Part shown: positions 11,569 through 23,199 of the stretch, piece after piece
Layout: every line of letters begins with the position of its first letter
Numbering within the stretch: the first letter of the stretch is position 1
Source: Stratiolaelaps scimitus
Taxonomy: Eukaryota > Arthropoda > Arachnida > Mesostigmata > Laelapidae
Assembly (NCBI GenBank): GCA_019614645.1
Contig: JABWDB010000004.1
Span: forward strand, 5,580,001-5,644,000
Direction of reading: 5' to 3'
Length of the DNA stretch: 64,000 nt
Made by a program: the position numbers and the translations under genes
Notes under the pieces: generated by a model
What the model saw: the letters and a program-made list of their open reading frames with translations, nothing else
The model's database searches: none
Told to the model about the DNA's origin: nothing

Positions 11569-12018
11569 TTAAACCCTCCCCGCAAGGAACTTTTTTGCCT
11601 CACTTGCAAACTTTTTAGCTGAAGTGAGGGAACGAAGCTCACGAGGGAGCGAGCCCCAGACGACCGGTAGACGGTAAGCCAGAGCTTGGCGGCTGGACTC
11701 TTTGACAGTAAATGGCACCTCAAAGGTGGTTGGGCGACGGGTCGAACGCTTCCTCACCATCGTGATAGGGAAGGAAATGTCGGCTGGTATCTTACCACTG
11801 CATGTTTTGAATGCAAGGAGAGCAGTCTGAAAGGTGCATATGTCCTTGAGGCAAAGCAGGTCAAACTGTTGAAACACATCGGCAACAGAGTCCCTACGAC
11901 GGCGGCCGAACACAGCTCTCAGAGCATCATTCTGAATGATTTCACCCCGGCGAAGCGTGTCTCTGAAGCCGCCACCCCAGATTGTGATACCGTAGCATAG
12001 CAATGGAATTAGGAGCAT
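11569..12018 (-). pseudogene. C-terminal fragment of LINE reverse transcriptase
   Basis: 149 codons are open without internal stop. They match the region after the polymerase core in jockey/CR1/L2-type elements: the thumb-like motif LCYGITIWGG at residues 7-16, then IIQNDALRAVFGRRR where the family has a basic 'QNRALR' segment, and near the end YRLPVVWGSLPRELR, corresponding to the family's 'R.P.LWNSLP' block. The catalytic palm with its FADD-type box and the endonuclease are missing, so it cannot be functional. The first methionine is internal to the original ORF and is not a real start. The open frame suggests a fairly young insertion. Confidence 0.8.
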
Positions 12019-12035
12019 ATGTTTATCAGTTTATC

Positions 12036-13443
12036 AAGAGGCATTCCCTGAATGTTTCCCAAACATTAAAAGGGCTCGTCGGACCCTGGGGCGTGGCCAG
12101 CGCTCCGCAGGAACTATCCGGTAGATTCTTCGTCATGTGTACTCACTGGTAAGATTCATTCGTGAGACTTACTAATTGACCTTATTGTCATGGAAAAAGT
12201 GGCTTTATACCGGATATTAGACAAAATCAATTAAAACCTTCAATAAGTAACGTACAATCTTTATCATGGAAAGGTTTTTGTTTTGTAACCTCCTTGCATA
12301 CACTCGTAAGGTAGTACAAAAAATTCCGGGTACACAAAAAAAAATCGTGATGCACGTGTGTCTTGTACGTGGAGTAGCGTATCTGATGGGGGGGGGGCTG
12401 AATGAGACAAAATTATTTTGGATGATTATGATTAGAAATACTTCCTATATTATAGCACGAGCGGAGGAGGAACCTTCATTCCAACTGACATTTACTCATC
12501 AGCCGATTACGTTGGTTCGTCGCAAGCTCCATCTAGATATGTCAACGACCGGTGCTCTCGCTTTAGTAGCTATAAAAAAAAACCCCGTACCCATAAAGAA
12601 TCTGCATTCGAGAGCCGTCAAAGAGTGCCAACGGAGAACCGAGCTGAATATCGGAGAAGTGTCATCTCCGCCCATGGGAATCTGATGAGGGCCCCATTCG
12701 TACGGCTCGTATAAGTTTCGTAGCTAGTGAAGAGAGGAGCGAAGACATTATTTAACACTTCGAACAAGTCAGCTCTCGCACGTAATAGAACGCAAGCGAG
12801 CCCAACGTAAAATTGTTCAAAAAGTATTTTCTCTTCGTTCGCTTCCGTCTAATACAGACTCGTATTTCTGTTGTAATGTGTCTAGGTGGGTCGAGGCTGG
12901 TGATTGCGAAATCGACTGATCGGGCTCAACAAGGCTCATTCAACAAATTCGAGGTCAACGGTTCGGCCCTGTTTCGGTCAGGTGTCCTTTGTCGGCATCG
13001 ATATTGGAGCGTCAGAGTCAATAGCCTTAGGCTTATTTTCACGCCGGTTGTGAAATAAACGCTGGATGCCATCACAGGGAGTGGATGGATGCCTCAGATT
13101 TCACTGATTGCCTCTTGAGCTAATGATCGAATAAAGTCAAAGGTTGATCGCGTAAATAATTTATAAGCGTGATTTATAAGCTGCTGCAATGTAGCGTTTG
13201 ACTGGAAATGTATCACTCTGTTTTAAATTTCTTTTTTATTCCGTGCCCTATCGAGGTGGCTTGAGATTTGCTTGGCGAAATTATCGCAAATGGGGTAGCA
13301 AGGCGATATCAAGGAATAGGACAAGAGATTGGACGTTGCACGGTATTGGGTTAATTGCAGCGCCAGAGCCTGGATAAGCGATACAAGGGAATGGGATTAA
13401 TGTCGCAACGGGATAACTCGAACAAGGTATTTTAGGGGGGCGC
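12036..13443. other. Spacer, no recognised feature
   Basis: Contains one plus-strand open frame of 139 codons at 12266-12685 with no recognisable domain. A frame of this length can arise by chance. Confidence 0.4.
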
Positions 13444-13530
13444 AGGGTCCTTACTTCAGCAGTGCCTTTCCTTCGTTATGCAGATGAGAAATGCTATCGC
13501 CTCTCTTGGAACCGTGACGGCCTCAGCCTG
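13444..13530. repeat. Unclassified interspersed repeat X, copy 1
   Basis: The core TGCAGATGAGAAATGCTATC, then GCCTCTCTTGGAACCGTGAC and GGCCTCAGCC, matches the copy at 55111 at about four of five positions over some 60 bases. It matches the copy at 29138 less closely. No coding potential or tRNA-like promoter is recognised. It could be a fragment of a LINE, DNA transposon or satellite. Confidence 0.55.
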
Positions 13531-14282
13531 ACATCCTGTCTCCAACTGCGTCACGAATTATTGGTATTTGTTAAAGTAACTTAGGTAAAGGCATTACTGA
13601 AACGATGTTATCAAATGGGTTCAAGCATATAGGGCGATGGGATACCAGCTATAAGGTAAGTGGATAACAATGCTGTGGATCAACGGAAATGATAGGGTAA
13701 TGGAGGAACTGGCATAGCAAAAATAGCTTCAATAGAGTGACGGGATTCGTGCAACAGGTGCAGTGAGACCACGAAATTATAGGAGCTCGAACCGACCAGT
13801 GACGGCCGGTAACGTCCCATGCGAATGTTTGGGTTATGTGAAGCATATTGGCACAGTAACGAAAAAGTAGTTGAGCATAGGTATGTTATAAAAATGGATC
13901 AGTATGCTCACATGTGGTAAGGTCCGTCAACATATAAGTCTCGGTATTTATTTTCATTGATTGTACCCTATGTTCAGCGATTAATCGAAATGAGCTCATG
14001 GGATATTTCAAAAATGCTTCTAAGTGGCGAAATGATGGCCTCAATGCTCGAATTCGAGTGAAACCCATTATCGCTCAACTTAGGAACCCAATAGCTTCAG
14101 GCATGCTAAAAATTACTTGCAGAAGTTCAAAGCTGCACGCATACGAAACCACAGCAGGCAGGTTCTCAAAGATACTCTCCGATTTCGACAAATCCGATCG
14201 AGAGATCAGCCCATAAAAACGAAGAGACAGGACGGGCCGAAGACGCCGAAACAATTGGTTGACTTAACCCTATCTTTATCTC
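13531..14282. other. Spacer, no recognised feature
   Basis: Only short open frames, none with a recognisable domain. A sequence like GGTTCGAGCTCC on the minus strand near 13782-13793 resembles a B box but has no convincing partner A box. Confidence 0.4.
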
Positions 14283-14429
14283 CGCGCGGTTGCTTGAACG
14301 GCTGAGTCTCTGGTTGTAAAAAGTCGGAGGACACAGGTTCAAGTCTCGCGACGTGATGAGAAGATACAAGAGAACTTGAGCATCGTAAAAACTGCAACTT
14401 TCCGTGTGTGCACCAATAAAATCTTTACC
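14283..14429 (+). mobile_element. tRNA-derived SINE, plus-strand copy
   Basis: The head runs CGCGCGGTTGCTTGAACGGC and continues to a B box GGTTCAAGTCT at 14336-14346. Between them is TGTAAAAAGTC, the same anticodon-region pattern as in the minus-strand copies. The body ends in AGAACTTGAGCATCGTAAAA, CTGCAACTTTC and CCAATAAAATCTTTACC. This tail is the tail of the LINE at 11349. The head would act as an internal RNA polymerase III promoter; the reverse transcriptase would come from the partner LINE. The copy is diverged but carries both ends. Confidence 0.8.
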
Positions 14430-15271
14430 TTTATGGCTATCCCAAAAATTAAATGAGTCTTAGCTTGTCCGCGTGTGCCCAGTTGATTTGTTCGTTGCGG
14501 TTGTAGATATTTGAAAGCGCACCATGATAAAAAATTCACGAAGCGACGCTACTTAGGAAAGATTAGAAACGTAAGCCTCAGAATGCCGGAATCGTATGTC
14601 AAGCGGATCAGTTGAATGCGGTACGGTTCTCTTGGTTTAATTTTTGACCGTACCAGAGCGTGATGAAAATCGTGAGACGGTTCAGGGTATTCGCTGGGGG
14701 TCCCCCTTGTAAATATATTTCGTCGCGGTTCTCACCAATATTGCAGAACATCAGCGAGGCCTTCTTTTCATTACTAAACATATAGACATTTCGATTCCAA
14801 AGGTCTGGACGAGGTATGTATGTACTTTCGAACTCGTTGATGAAAGCTTTCGCTAACCACGCACTAGTTCATATAGACTGTTTCTATTTGAGCATTTGTT
14901 GTATTCATCCGATTTTGCAGATCTTCCCACTGGCAGTGAACGAGATTAATTATCTTTCCTCTTTACGTTTTTGGATCTTGGACCTACTTTGTCTAATAGC
15001 TCATTCAAAATATCGCTCACCTGGCCGATATTCTTCGGAACATCGAAGTACGACGGGTCTACGACGCGCCCGCACGATTCTTCTTCTATCCAAATACTCC
15101 CTCAGGAAAACATACTGAACCAGCTCGTTTATTGAAAATGAGGAAATATAATTAAATTTGGGTGGCCTTGTTCGTGGATACGACGGGCGACCTCGAATTG
15201 CCAGCTTGAAAATGCACCTGCTGTCTCTACCACATTGAAGATTTAACAAAATATTTTGTTGCTCATTGTTA
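14430..15271. other. Spacer, no recognised feature
   Basis: AT-rich DNA. A plus-strand frame of 100 codons at 14816-15118 has no recognised domain. Confidence 0.4.
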
Positions 15272-15400
15272 GGTAAAGGTTTATTGGTTTACCGAAGGAA
15301 CACGCAATTGTTGCGATGAGTGAGTTCTCTTGAGGTTGCGGCACTCGAACCAGCTGCCTCTGGCTTTTTGCAGCCGAGCTCCGAGCCACCGCGCTGAGTT
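15272..15400 (-). mobile_element. tRNA-derived SINE, minus-strand copy
   Basis: On the minus strand the head starts near 15400 with CTCAGCGCGGTGGCTCGGAG, includes GGCTGCAAAAAGCC (a possible anticodon stem-loop) and a B box GGTTCGAGTGC at 15351-15341. The tail follows: AGAGAACTCACTCATCG, then TGTTCCTTCGGTAAACC and AATAAACCTTTACC. Head and tail match the copies at 14283 and 37598. Confidence 0.82.
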
Positions 15401-18219
15401 AATGTAAATAGAGACTGGGCTATTGAACGGACTTGACCAGCAGACTACGAGCCCAAGAGCTGAGATTTGCTCGAGGGAGGCCATGCTCGCGATTGTTGCC
15501 AGCTACTGATATAAGTACATAAATCCGCAGTTATATTTAGTATGCTGATGTTCTATTACCTCATATTGTGGACGCCACCTGTTAACAAACAGATGACAAA
15601 TACGTTTTGAATGATAATATGAACTTTCCAGCACAGTCACCAATTGTGCGCCTTTCTGACGTTCTACTACCCTAGTTTTAACTTGAATTTAATGATACGT
15701 TCATAAGGTCATAGCTCTAGCTAGCTGTTGCCATTTGCCCAATATAGATTCATAGATATATTAATGTAGATCATAGGACCGGCCTACCGAAGTACAATCT
15801 AAAAGGGACCCATTGTATGCGAGGAATAGGAAATCAAATACATAGCGAGATGACTTCTCTATATACTCCAACCTGTCCACTCCTATGAATAGATGACAAA
15901 ATAGCTTCCATCACCACTGGACATATCAGCAACTCCGTGATGTCGACCTCTAGAGTCGGTTCTACGTTCGGGGAAAACAAGTGTATGCTGGTACAGAATT
16001 CCTCTCGCTTGGGAACTGCCTTGCTGATGGCCAGTCTTCATCGCTCGGCCTGGCAGTGGATGGGCACACCGGGACGCGGTGACCCCTGTGGAAGTGAATG
16101 GACAACAGTCGCGGTGTTATCCATATCACCGGATATGAGATATACCGACAATCAGCCCGATAGTAGACTGCTAGCGGAGTGTGGCTTGAATCGATACAAA
16201 AACAACCTATCGCTATCGTCATGTTGTGTCTTGGCCACTACTTTAATGGAAGTAGAGCCTATTTCAACGATTAGAGGCGACGACGGCCACAACTTACAGT
16301 AGCAATAATAAGTATATAGTATCAGGATGAATAACAAGCAATTCACCAGATTAGCACTCGAGGCAACACCGCAGAGATACCCAATACTACCGTCCGAATC
16401 CAGTGCCGTAGACGTTAAGTGTTGGCTGTGACTCAGCCCGGAAAATTTACTATTATGGGCATGGTAAGCATTTACTCAGAAATAAAGACAGGGTGCACTA
16501 TAGAGATCAATACTCGCTGAGGTAATGCCCAGCTTTAGCCCAGCCCATATTCTAGCGATTCTTGGATTTTCGTTTGTGACATTTAGGAAAAGCTGTCTCC
16601 TTGCGTACCATACATTGCAGACGGCATCGCATAGACAAAGCTTTCTCGCTATCTATTAACGAGCAGCGGTTTCGTTAAACGGTGTCGCCAGGTTCCATGC
16701 AGTGCTAATGGCTAGCTTCGGGACCTTTACATGAAGAGGTACAGGTGGAAGCGGACGTACCAAACGTCTAGAAGGTACGACCACCTGCTCGACGTCCACG
16801 TATACCCTGTTTCACTTAAAGGGACACTCTAAAATGACAGATCCTTTTTGAAATAGGACGTGTTCCGGAGCTGACTTGAAATGGATTATTGCAACACTTC
16901 CGTGAGTACATTTGACATGACATCCGACTCCTATTCATTCCTCGATCTCATTTGACGCTGCCGATACATGCCGACATTTCTAGTGCAGATCAATAGGGCT
17001 CATAACGGCATCGTCTCACCCTATTGACATCTGCTTCAATTTGGGGGAAGATCAGCTCGGACTATCGGAGGCCACTTCGAGATGGTCTTTGTCGGGTCCA
17101 ATTCAACAAAGACCGTATTGCCCAATTCGCGTTGGACCCAGATACCCAGTGCTGCGATCGACACCGCATCGTGGAGTCTCTCCGGTGCCTTATCGCGCAG
17201 CCCCCATACTCGTGTGTATCCAACTGACGGCGATATTCGTCGCTCGAACTGTGACCGGTTGGATTAAAGGACAAATAGCGAAAACGTCCCTCAACCACAA
17301 TGCACAGAAATCATTAAGGACTACTGGAATGGCGATTAACCTTAGCAAGTGAGCGTTACAGCTTACTCTTTCATCTGGAAGTTGGTAGAAGTTATTTCGA
17401 ATTGGCTAAATATAACTCGATATGGAGATTCTAATTATGAAAATATAGGCTGGTCCTGGGATACATACTGTATAAATCTTTAATTTGAAGTACATATCCC
17501 AATGCGGCGTAGAGTTTCGCCACTGCGCGCGTAGATGCAGAGCCTCTAAACTACCCTGCCATGAATATAAGAGTGGGGAGGCTATATTACTTTGTTATAG
17601 TCAAAATAGCAGCAAAGAGTTTGGTGCTGTACAAATATAATCTTAGCACAAGGTATATGTTATGTCTTACATTAGGTGGGAAGAAGGGTGTAGCCGGACA
17701 TGCGTGACGAACTAAAATACACCTGAGGACAGCATCCCCAGTTGCCATATTCAAGGTATCGTTGTTTCTGTTTCAATTTAATCGGGAGTTTAAACTGCAC
17801 GCTTACGGCCTGTGCATAGAGTTTTGGGAGTTCTGACGTGACCTCCTTGCGGTATCGAGAACTGCCGAGTCAAGTGTTTACTGCTGGTGGATTTAGGAAC
17901 GTTTCCCGCCTAGTTTGCTCGGAGATCCAAAATACGCCGTTCTTCGATAGCGCCGTAGAGCCGTACCCGCAGACCGAGGAAGCTTGACCGAGCTCACCGC
18001 TGCATCTCCCTACTCGCACTTCCGGACCTCACGATACGTCGAGCTGCAAACGACCTCAGCCGTCGAGAGGGACGTGCTCGCCTTGGGGGTAGCGCCTGCG
18101 TCGCTCTACCCCTTGCGACCCTCCACCGTTGTCGCCGCTGCGATTCTCATACGCGTTCGAGAATCCGCATAGTACGGCAGACTCCCTCCGTCCACACTGT
18201 TCCGTCCGGAGCAGTCTCC
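15401..18219. other. Spacer, possibly containing unrecognised transposon debris
   Basis: Plus-strand frames at 15937-16302 (121 codons) and 17041-17352 (103 codons) were read and not recognised. Because a gypsy remnant starts at about 18220, part of 16900-18219 may be its decayed 5' portion, but I could not identify an LTR, primer binding site or reverse transcriptase motif here. Confidence 0.35.
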
Positions 18220-18820
18220 GAGTACGCCTTACAGCCCCACCTCACTCTAGCTGTTAACATTGCCCGCTCGGTCGGTACCGGTTTTCAGGCTGCCAGGCAG
18301 AGGCATCTGCAATCGATGGCGATGGAAGAAACAAAGCCGATCATCCAATCGGTCATCGTCCTGGGCCCCCAACAACTGCCGAAGTTCACCGACGGAGTCC
18401 AAACGAAAGAACCACAATGGCTCCGCGACTACGAGGTGCCCCACCCAAAGCGATGAAACGCAAACTTCAGCTCCCATAACACACATGCCCGCGATGCACA
18501 TGGCTGACCTTGCCCAAGACAAGGATTCCCGACGACAACTCATCGAAGAAGCAGATTCCTCTCCACCGTATTCACATTGGCGAATGAGGCATTGCATAGT
18601 CATTATTTCACAAAACGAGGAGACAATCTGCTACTGGTGCTTGCAGACAAATACAGCAAGAGGAAAGTTCCGAAAATAAACTTGATTTTGAAACTGACAC
18701 AAAAAACTGAAAGTGACTCTGTTGGCTTAGAATATAGAAGGTGAATCTGGCCAGCAAGTACAGTATTTTCGTCCACTCCAATTGCAAGTTTGAGTATCCA
18801 AAATACTACCCACGAGATTT

Positions 18821-19137
18821 GGTACCTTTCGACACATGACTATGTCCGATACGCTATGCCACGCCATTGGGACTGACCTTATCCCAATCTTCAAACCTAC
18901 AAAAATGGCAAAAGTGTCGTTGTTACCGCCATTTACGAAGCGCCTCTACCGAAAAGTAGCGGAGTAGGGGTCGCTAAGGTTTCGGTCAACCGGATCATCC
19001 TCGCCCATGGTGCACCATCCGTAATAATAACTAAGAAAGAATCGATGTCTGCACGTCTGAGGGAGATCACTAAATGTCGCCGCAGCGAGCACCGACGAAC
19101 ACATTACCCAAACACTAACGTCTTCACAGGATGCTAG
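18821..19137 (+). pseudogene. Broken gypsy integrase catalytic core
   Basis: Integrase joins retrotransposon DNA to the genome through a D-D-E catalytic triad. The first aspartate is retained in AIGTDLIPIF (Asp codon 18875-18877). After a frameshift near 18898 the frame reads NGKSVVTAIYEAPLP, then VAKVSVNRIILAHGAPSVII, matching the family's 'A..F...I..HGAP..I..D.G' block. The second catalytic aspartate, expected directly after VIIT, is lysine (19033-19035). The frame stops at 19135-19137 just past HYPNTN, the counterpart of the conserved 'YHPQTNG', so the glutamate position is also lost. Confidence 0.75.
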
Positions 19138-19178
19138 CTCCAATTTCCTCTGAGAACCATTAACAGGAACTTAACATT

Positions 19179-19448
19179 GGGAACCAGGTAATGCTCTCCA
19201 TCCCAAGCCTCTCAGACAAACTATTATATAAAGGCCCTACTTTGATCGATAAATGGTTGGTTATCACAGGTTGCTACGACAGGAACGTCAAAGTCGAACT
19301 CATCATTAATGCTATACTACCGTCGTCGAGAAACTATAAGCAAATCACTTATGTTTCACGTTTCAAGCCGTATAGGGCTCAAAGCGACACGCCCAAAGGC
19401 CTCTCTCGAGCAACAACGCCGAGCGGCCAACACAACAACGCTTTTTAG
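19179..19448 (+). pseudogene. Gypsy integrase C-terminal domain fragment
   Basis: An open frame of about 89 codons starting with GNQVMLSIPSLSDKLLY and including ITYVSRFKPYRAQ. It matches the C-terminal block of Ty3/gypsy integrases (G..V.L..P....KL, then 'HVSRLKPY'). The roughly 100 residues normally found between the YHPQTNG block and this domain are missing, so there is an internal deletion at about 19138-19178. The ATG at 19191 is internal. Confidence 0.75.
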
Positions 19449-20989
19449 TGCACCGCATAACGGTTCATTGGTGACTTACAACATTATCAGCAGATGTCTT
19501 CCGTGGAGGGAGTGCCAATTCCATTGTCAACTGTTGACAATTGACGTATCACCGCGCATCATTTATTGCGTTTCTTGTCCAACAAGTTATTGATGTTTCA
19601 GTAAAACTTATCCTTTGCAAGTACCAGACTGATTAATACATTTCGAGTCTTAAGAATACCCACGAAGGTTTCTATCGTTGCTGAGGAACCAGAGGCACAG
19701 GGAACTCTCTCTACATTTACTGCCGTGTAGCGCTTAAGAAGTTGCTGGATATGTGCGAAAAGTCACCGTGCGTGTACTGACGACTAAAAAGCGCGTTCTA
19801 GTACAATGCATAGGTCGTCGAGCGACCCCACGCACGATCTTTCTTTTTTTAAAAGGGAGAGACTAATGTTCCCTCACTCCTCCTCCACATGAATGACCAC
19901 CGCTAGGGTAAAAATCAATTCAATTGCGGGTCAGACTATGTGGCATTGGATGTTTATGGCAGAAACCCCTTTTGTGAGTAAATCCGGAAGCTCGCCACAT
20001 CCCAGTAGATGGAACTGCGTAGGTGTTACTGCAGCCGCTAGGAGTTTCCCTCTGATCAATAGGCCAGGATCTCAGCTCGTCATTGCCCTACTGTCCCCGG
20101 CCCCGTCACCCACAAAACGCTCTCTCTCTTCACCCTCCCCTTAGGATTCATTAAGGCGTCGAGCCTTTCCGTGACCTCCCCCCACAATTGGCGAGAATAT
20201 AATCTACGACACCTTTGACAGAACTTCCCCACGTCGAGCTCCCCGTCCCCCGATGTCATTGAGTGTAGGACAGGCTGTTCAACATTTTCTAACTCGCCGC
20301 TGTTTCAGAGAAAACGCATGTCAAGCTACCTTCTGTGCTATCCCTCAAGCCTTATTAATATATTATATTATTACTGACGCCCACTCATGCCGAGCCTTAA
20401 ATTATACTGATAGCCAGAATTCACGACTACATATGTACATACGATTCGCCTAAACGCGTTTCTTAAGGTTTTAGTTCATCATTGACTCCGGTAATCGTAG
20501 ATTAATGATGGATTATTTGCTATCGCTGGTCTGTTTTGATCCAGCTAGAAATGAAACGAATGCCAGACAATCGTCCTCCGATTTCGTGTTGTTCCAATGT
20601 TTTATTGTAAGGCTACCTCATTTCTATATAAATCTGCCCAGAGGTGTAGATGTACTTCTGCGTCAAGGCGCGGAGTCCATATTTACGAAAACCTCATACC
20701 AGTACATGAGCTACAGGCCGCGGCGTATGAACGGCTATAACCAACTGCTGCTGTACAAATAATGACATCGTATACGCTTTACAGTAATTGAGCAGCACAT
20801 ATTCCGAAGGCAGCACATATTTTTGCATAGAGTACTTAACGTAACAAGGTGTTATGTGACAGGCCTCGGCTCCGAACCTTCAGGTATTTCTGCGAGGACA
20901 TATCAGGCCACTTGTGCGTTATCTTCAGCCTCGCCGCACCTGGCAAGAATCCGCAGATAACGAAAGATGATAACGAAATCCAAAGATTC
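19449..20989. other. Spacer, no recognised feature
   Basis: Mixed-composition DNA. ATTGTCAA at 19523-19530 and TTGACAAT at 19534-19541 form a perfect 8-bp inverted repeat with a 3-nt loop. No open frame is recognised and no right-hand LTR of the gypsy remnant was found. Confidence 0.4.
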
Positions 20990-21073
20990 ACCACCTCTAA
21001 CGGGATTTGAACCCAAGTCATATGTTTCTCCTCTTGTCTAGCAATCTAAGACGTTCACCACTAGACCATCAAC
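20990..21073 (-). mobile_element. tRNA-like sequence, SINE head or tRNA pseudogene
   Basis: On the minus strand TGGTCTAGTGG (21068-21058) fits the A-box consensus of RNA polymerase III at every position, and GGTTCAAATCC (21013-21003) fits the B box except for one base. A GTCT/AGAC stem lies between them. The acceptor ends do not pair convincingly, so it is unlikely to be a working tRNA gene. The sequence downstream does not carry the LINE-like tail of the main SINE family, so it would be a different family or an isolated pseudogene. Confidence 0.6.
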
Positions 21074-23199
21074 GGGACGAGTGCGCCAGTAGTACTTGAG
21101 TAAACTGCGGCGTCTTCTTATTCTCGTCGGCTGCATCCAGTTGCCATTAATCGTCCACTGTGTCAGAGAGAGAAAGAGAGCGAGGAGCGGTCGGTTGTTT
21201 TTAATAAATGGAGCGCTCAATTTATATGAGCGGTGTTTAATGAACCGAAGCTCCAAATCGAATTTGAGCAATGAATGAATTCGTTTCGAAATGGACGACG
21301 ATTTTCCTCGTTTCGCAGTGATTGATTGCAGCGTGGGAATTGGTTTAATAATAGATTTCACACGTACAAACAACGCCGCACGAGATCACTTCGTCCGTAC
21401 AGAAATGCGCCGCCCAACGGCCACCTGTGTCTGTGTGTGTGTGTTAGCGTTCAGTAAAATCAATGCAAATGAACAGAAGAATGCACTGTAATAGATGGGT
21501 TTCGCATGACACGCCCGCAAACTACATTCGAAGCGATTGCGAAATAAGCAGTATAACCCTTTTGAGTCTTCGGGTGCTACTGAGTGCCCCCTCCACACCA
21601 CAGTGGCAATCACCACCGACAGATTCGACCTCGTCGTTGCTTACCAAAACCTTCCTCAAACCTTTCCGCCATTTTCTATCTGGGCAACTTGCTTGCTGCC
21701 GCTTGTCCGTTGTCATTAACGCTCTGTACAACGAGCAGATAGATGGAGATACCGGGTCAACCATTGCCTTGCTGGCCACACCGAGCAGCCTTCTCCTTCC
21801 GTGCAACCTTTACCCCAAAACGCTATTTGTCCTCCCGTCTGCCAGCACCCCCCCCCCGTCTTTTGTTATCCGCATCAAATCGTCGGACGTGCCGATTCCT
21901 TTTACCGGATGAGGGTGGCCGAGAGAGAGAGAGAGTTCAGAAAGTTCTCGCACATGTGGTTCGACCGAGTTGTCAAGCGATTTCGATATTTTGCTTCTTC
22001 TTTTTCCTCCCCTTTCTCTCTCTCTCTCTCTTGTGTACGCAAATGATTCTCCTGTTTGGGATAAAAGAAGCCAAGCAAGGTGACTAATTAACGCTATTTA
22101 ATTCAGACATTCGAGCGCAGCCGTGGGCCGCCACCGCCGCAGCAGCAGCAGCAGCACAAACCAAATATGCTGCTGTCACACGGCCGTCGGTCCCGCGATG
22201 ATCAGGCACGTGTCGGGGTTTCCACCCCCCGAAACCATTAGCAGCGACTCGAGCTGCCGTCGGCGTAGCAGGAATAGCCGTGAGGGTATTGGCGCCAAGG
22301 ATTTTTTCTACATATGGAACGCACCGTTGGCCGAGCGTCCTTGGGAAAGTAAAAACGCCCTCTGGTGTCTATCACGCTAATTTATTACTGCACAGACTAA
22401 ACACAACAACGTCAACAAAAAATAGGCCCGCCGCCGGAGATTTCAAAGTTGAACCGGGATACCAACTCAGTACTTTGCTCCAGAAAAGAAGAAGGATCGC
22501 TGAATCGCACAGCCGAAATTTATCCACGGCTGGCCGTAGTACAGTAAGTGGTACTCATGGTGCTATCGAAAAAGCGACCTCGTCAATCTCGTAAAATCAA
22601 GACGGATGATCCATTGCGCTTTATATATGCAGCTGTTTATTGGGGGCAAATTTGTGTCGGCTACTGGCTTGCAAACTTATAGTACAGCCATTCGGTCTAT
22701 ATCAGATATGTACATGCAGTGTCTATAGTTGAAATCATAGCCCCCGCTCTCCGTGAGATGGCGGCATAGCGCGACAAGGTAAATCGCATCAATATTGTCA
22801 CTAAACTATTCTATTAGTGTCCTAATATCGTGCTCTTATAAACAGCAACAGCACAACGGAACATCTGTCGATTCCTCGATTTCAATGGCTCGCTGGACTT
22901 CAATGACACCTTCTCCCATAACCAACTGGCGTCAACATGACGTTTATGCATGTATAGTATTATAGTTGACCAGACGTAAAAGTTGACCAGCGTTTGCTAC
23001 AGTGCTTGTTTTCTGGTCTCCCCAAATACACGCATGTATAAATACAAGAGGATAAATTATCGCCCACATTGACTTAATAGCGTTTGTCGTTGTCGCTCTG
23101 CTATCCTTGTTATGGTCGTCGTCACCAGCTCAAATCCTCTCGTCTACTTACAAACGGAAGAGCACGATCTTAGTATTATACTTCGGTGTTTCCATCTCA
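21074..23199. other. Spacer with small GC-richer patches
   Basis: Contains an AGC run at 22140-22156, a GA run at 21924-21937 and a CT run at 22017-22031. Plus-strand frames at 21463-21912 and 22280-22594 are open for 149 and 104 codons, but their translations show no domain. Confidence 0.4.

Larger units (their letters stand above)
11349..12035 (-). mobile_element. 5'-truncated non-LTR retrotransposon (jockey/CR1/L2-like LINE)
   Basis: On the minus strand the element consists of the end of the reverse-transcriptase ORF (12018-11569), a 3' UTR with a 26-bp tandem array (11545-11450), and a tail containing CGAGAACTTAAGCATTG and AATAAACC. It ends in repeated GAAAT units at 11367-11349. The left end of the ORF is abrupt, with a stop a few codons upstream of 12018, as expected for a dead-on-arrival copy truncated at its 5' end during target-primed reverse transcription. 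Its tail is shared with the SINE family of this window. The clade is assigned by the form of the C-terminal domain only. Confidence 0.8.
18220..19448 (+). mobile_element. Decayed Ty3/gypsy LTR-retrotransposon remnant
   Basis: Several plus-strand frames in succession resemble gypsy polyprotein pieces. A tentative gag-like segment ends at the stop 18453-18455 (LPKFTDG and WLRDYE). From 18506 comes DLAQDKDSRRQLIEE, typical of the linker before integrase. From 18541 a shifted frame with LLLVLADKYSKRKVP leads toward the zinc-binding region and stops at 18742. The integrase core and its C-terminus follow. Reverse transcriptase and RNase H are absent between the gag-like part and integrase, implying a large internal deletion. 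No LTRs were recognised. The element is inactive. Confidence 0.7.

Noticed and set aside
13781..13830. Possible minus-strand B box GGTTCGAGCTCC
   Set aside because: No convincing A box or tail; single-motif matches of this kind are expected by chance.
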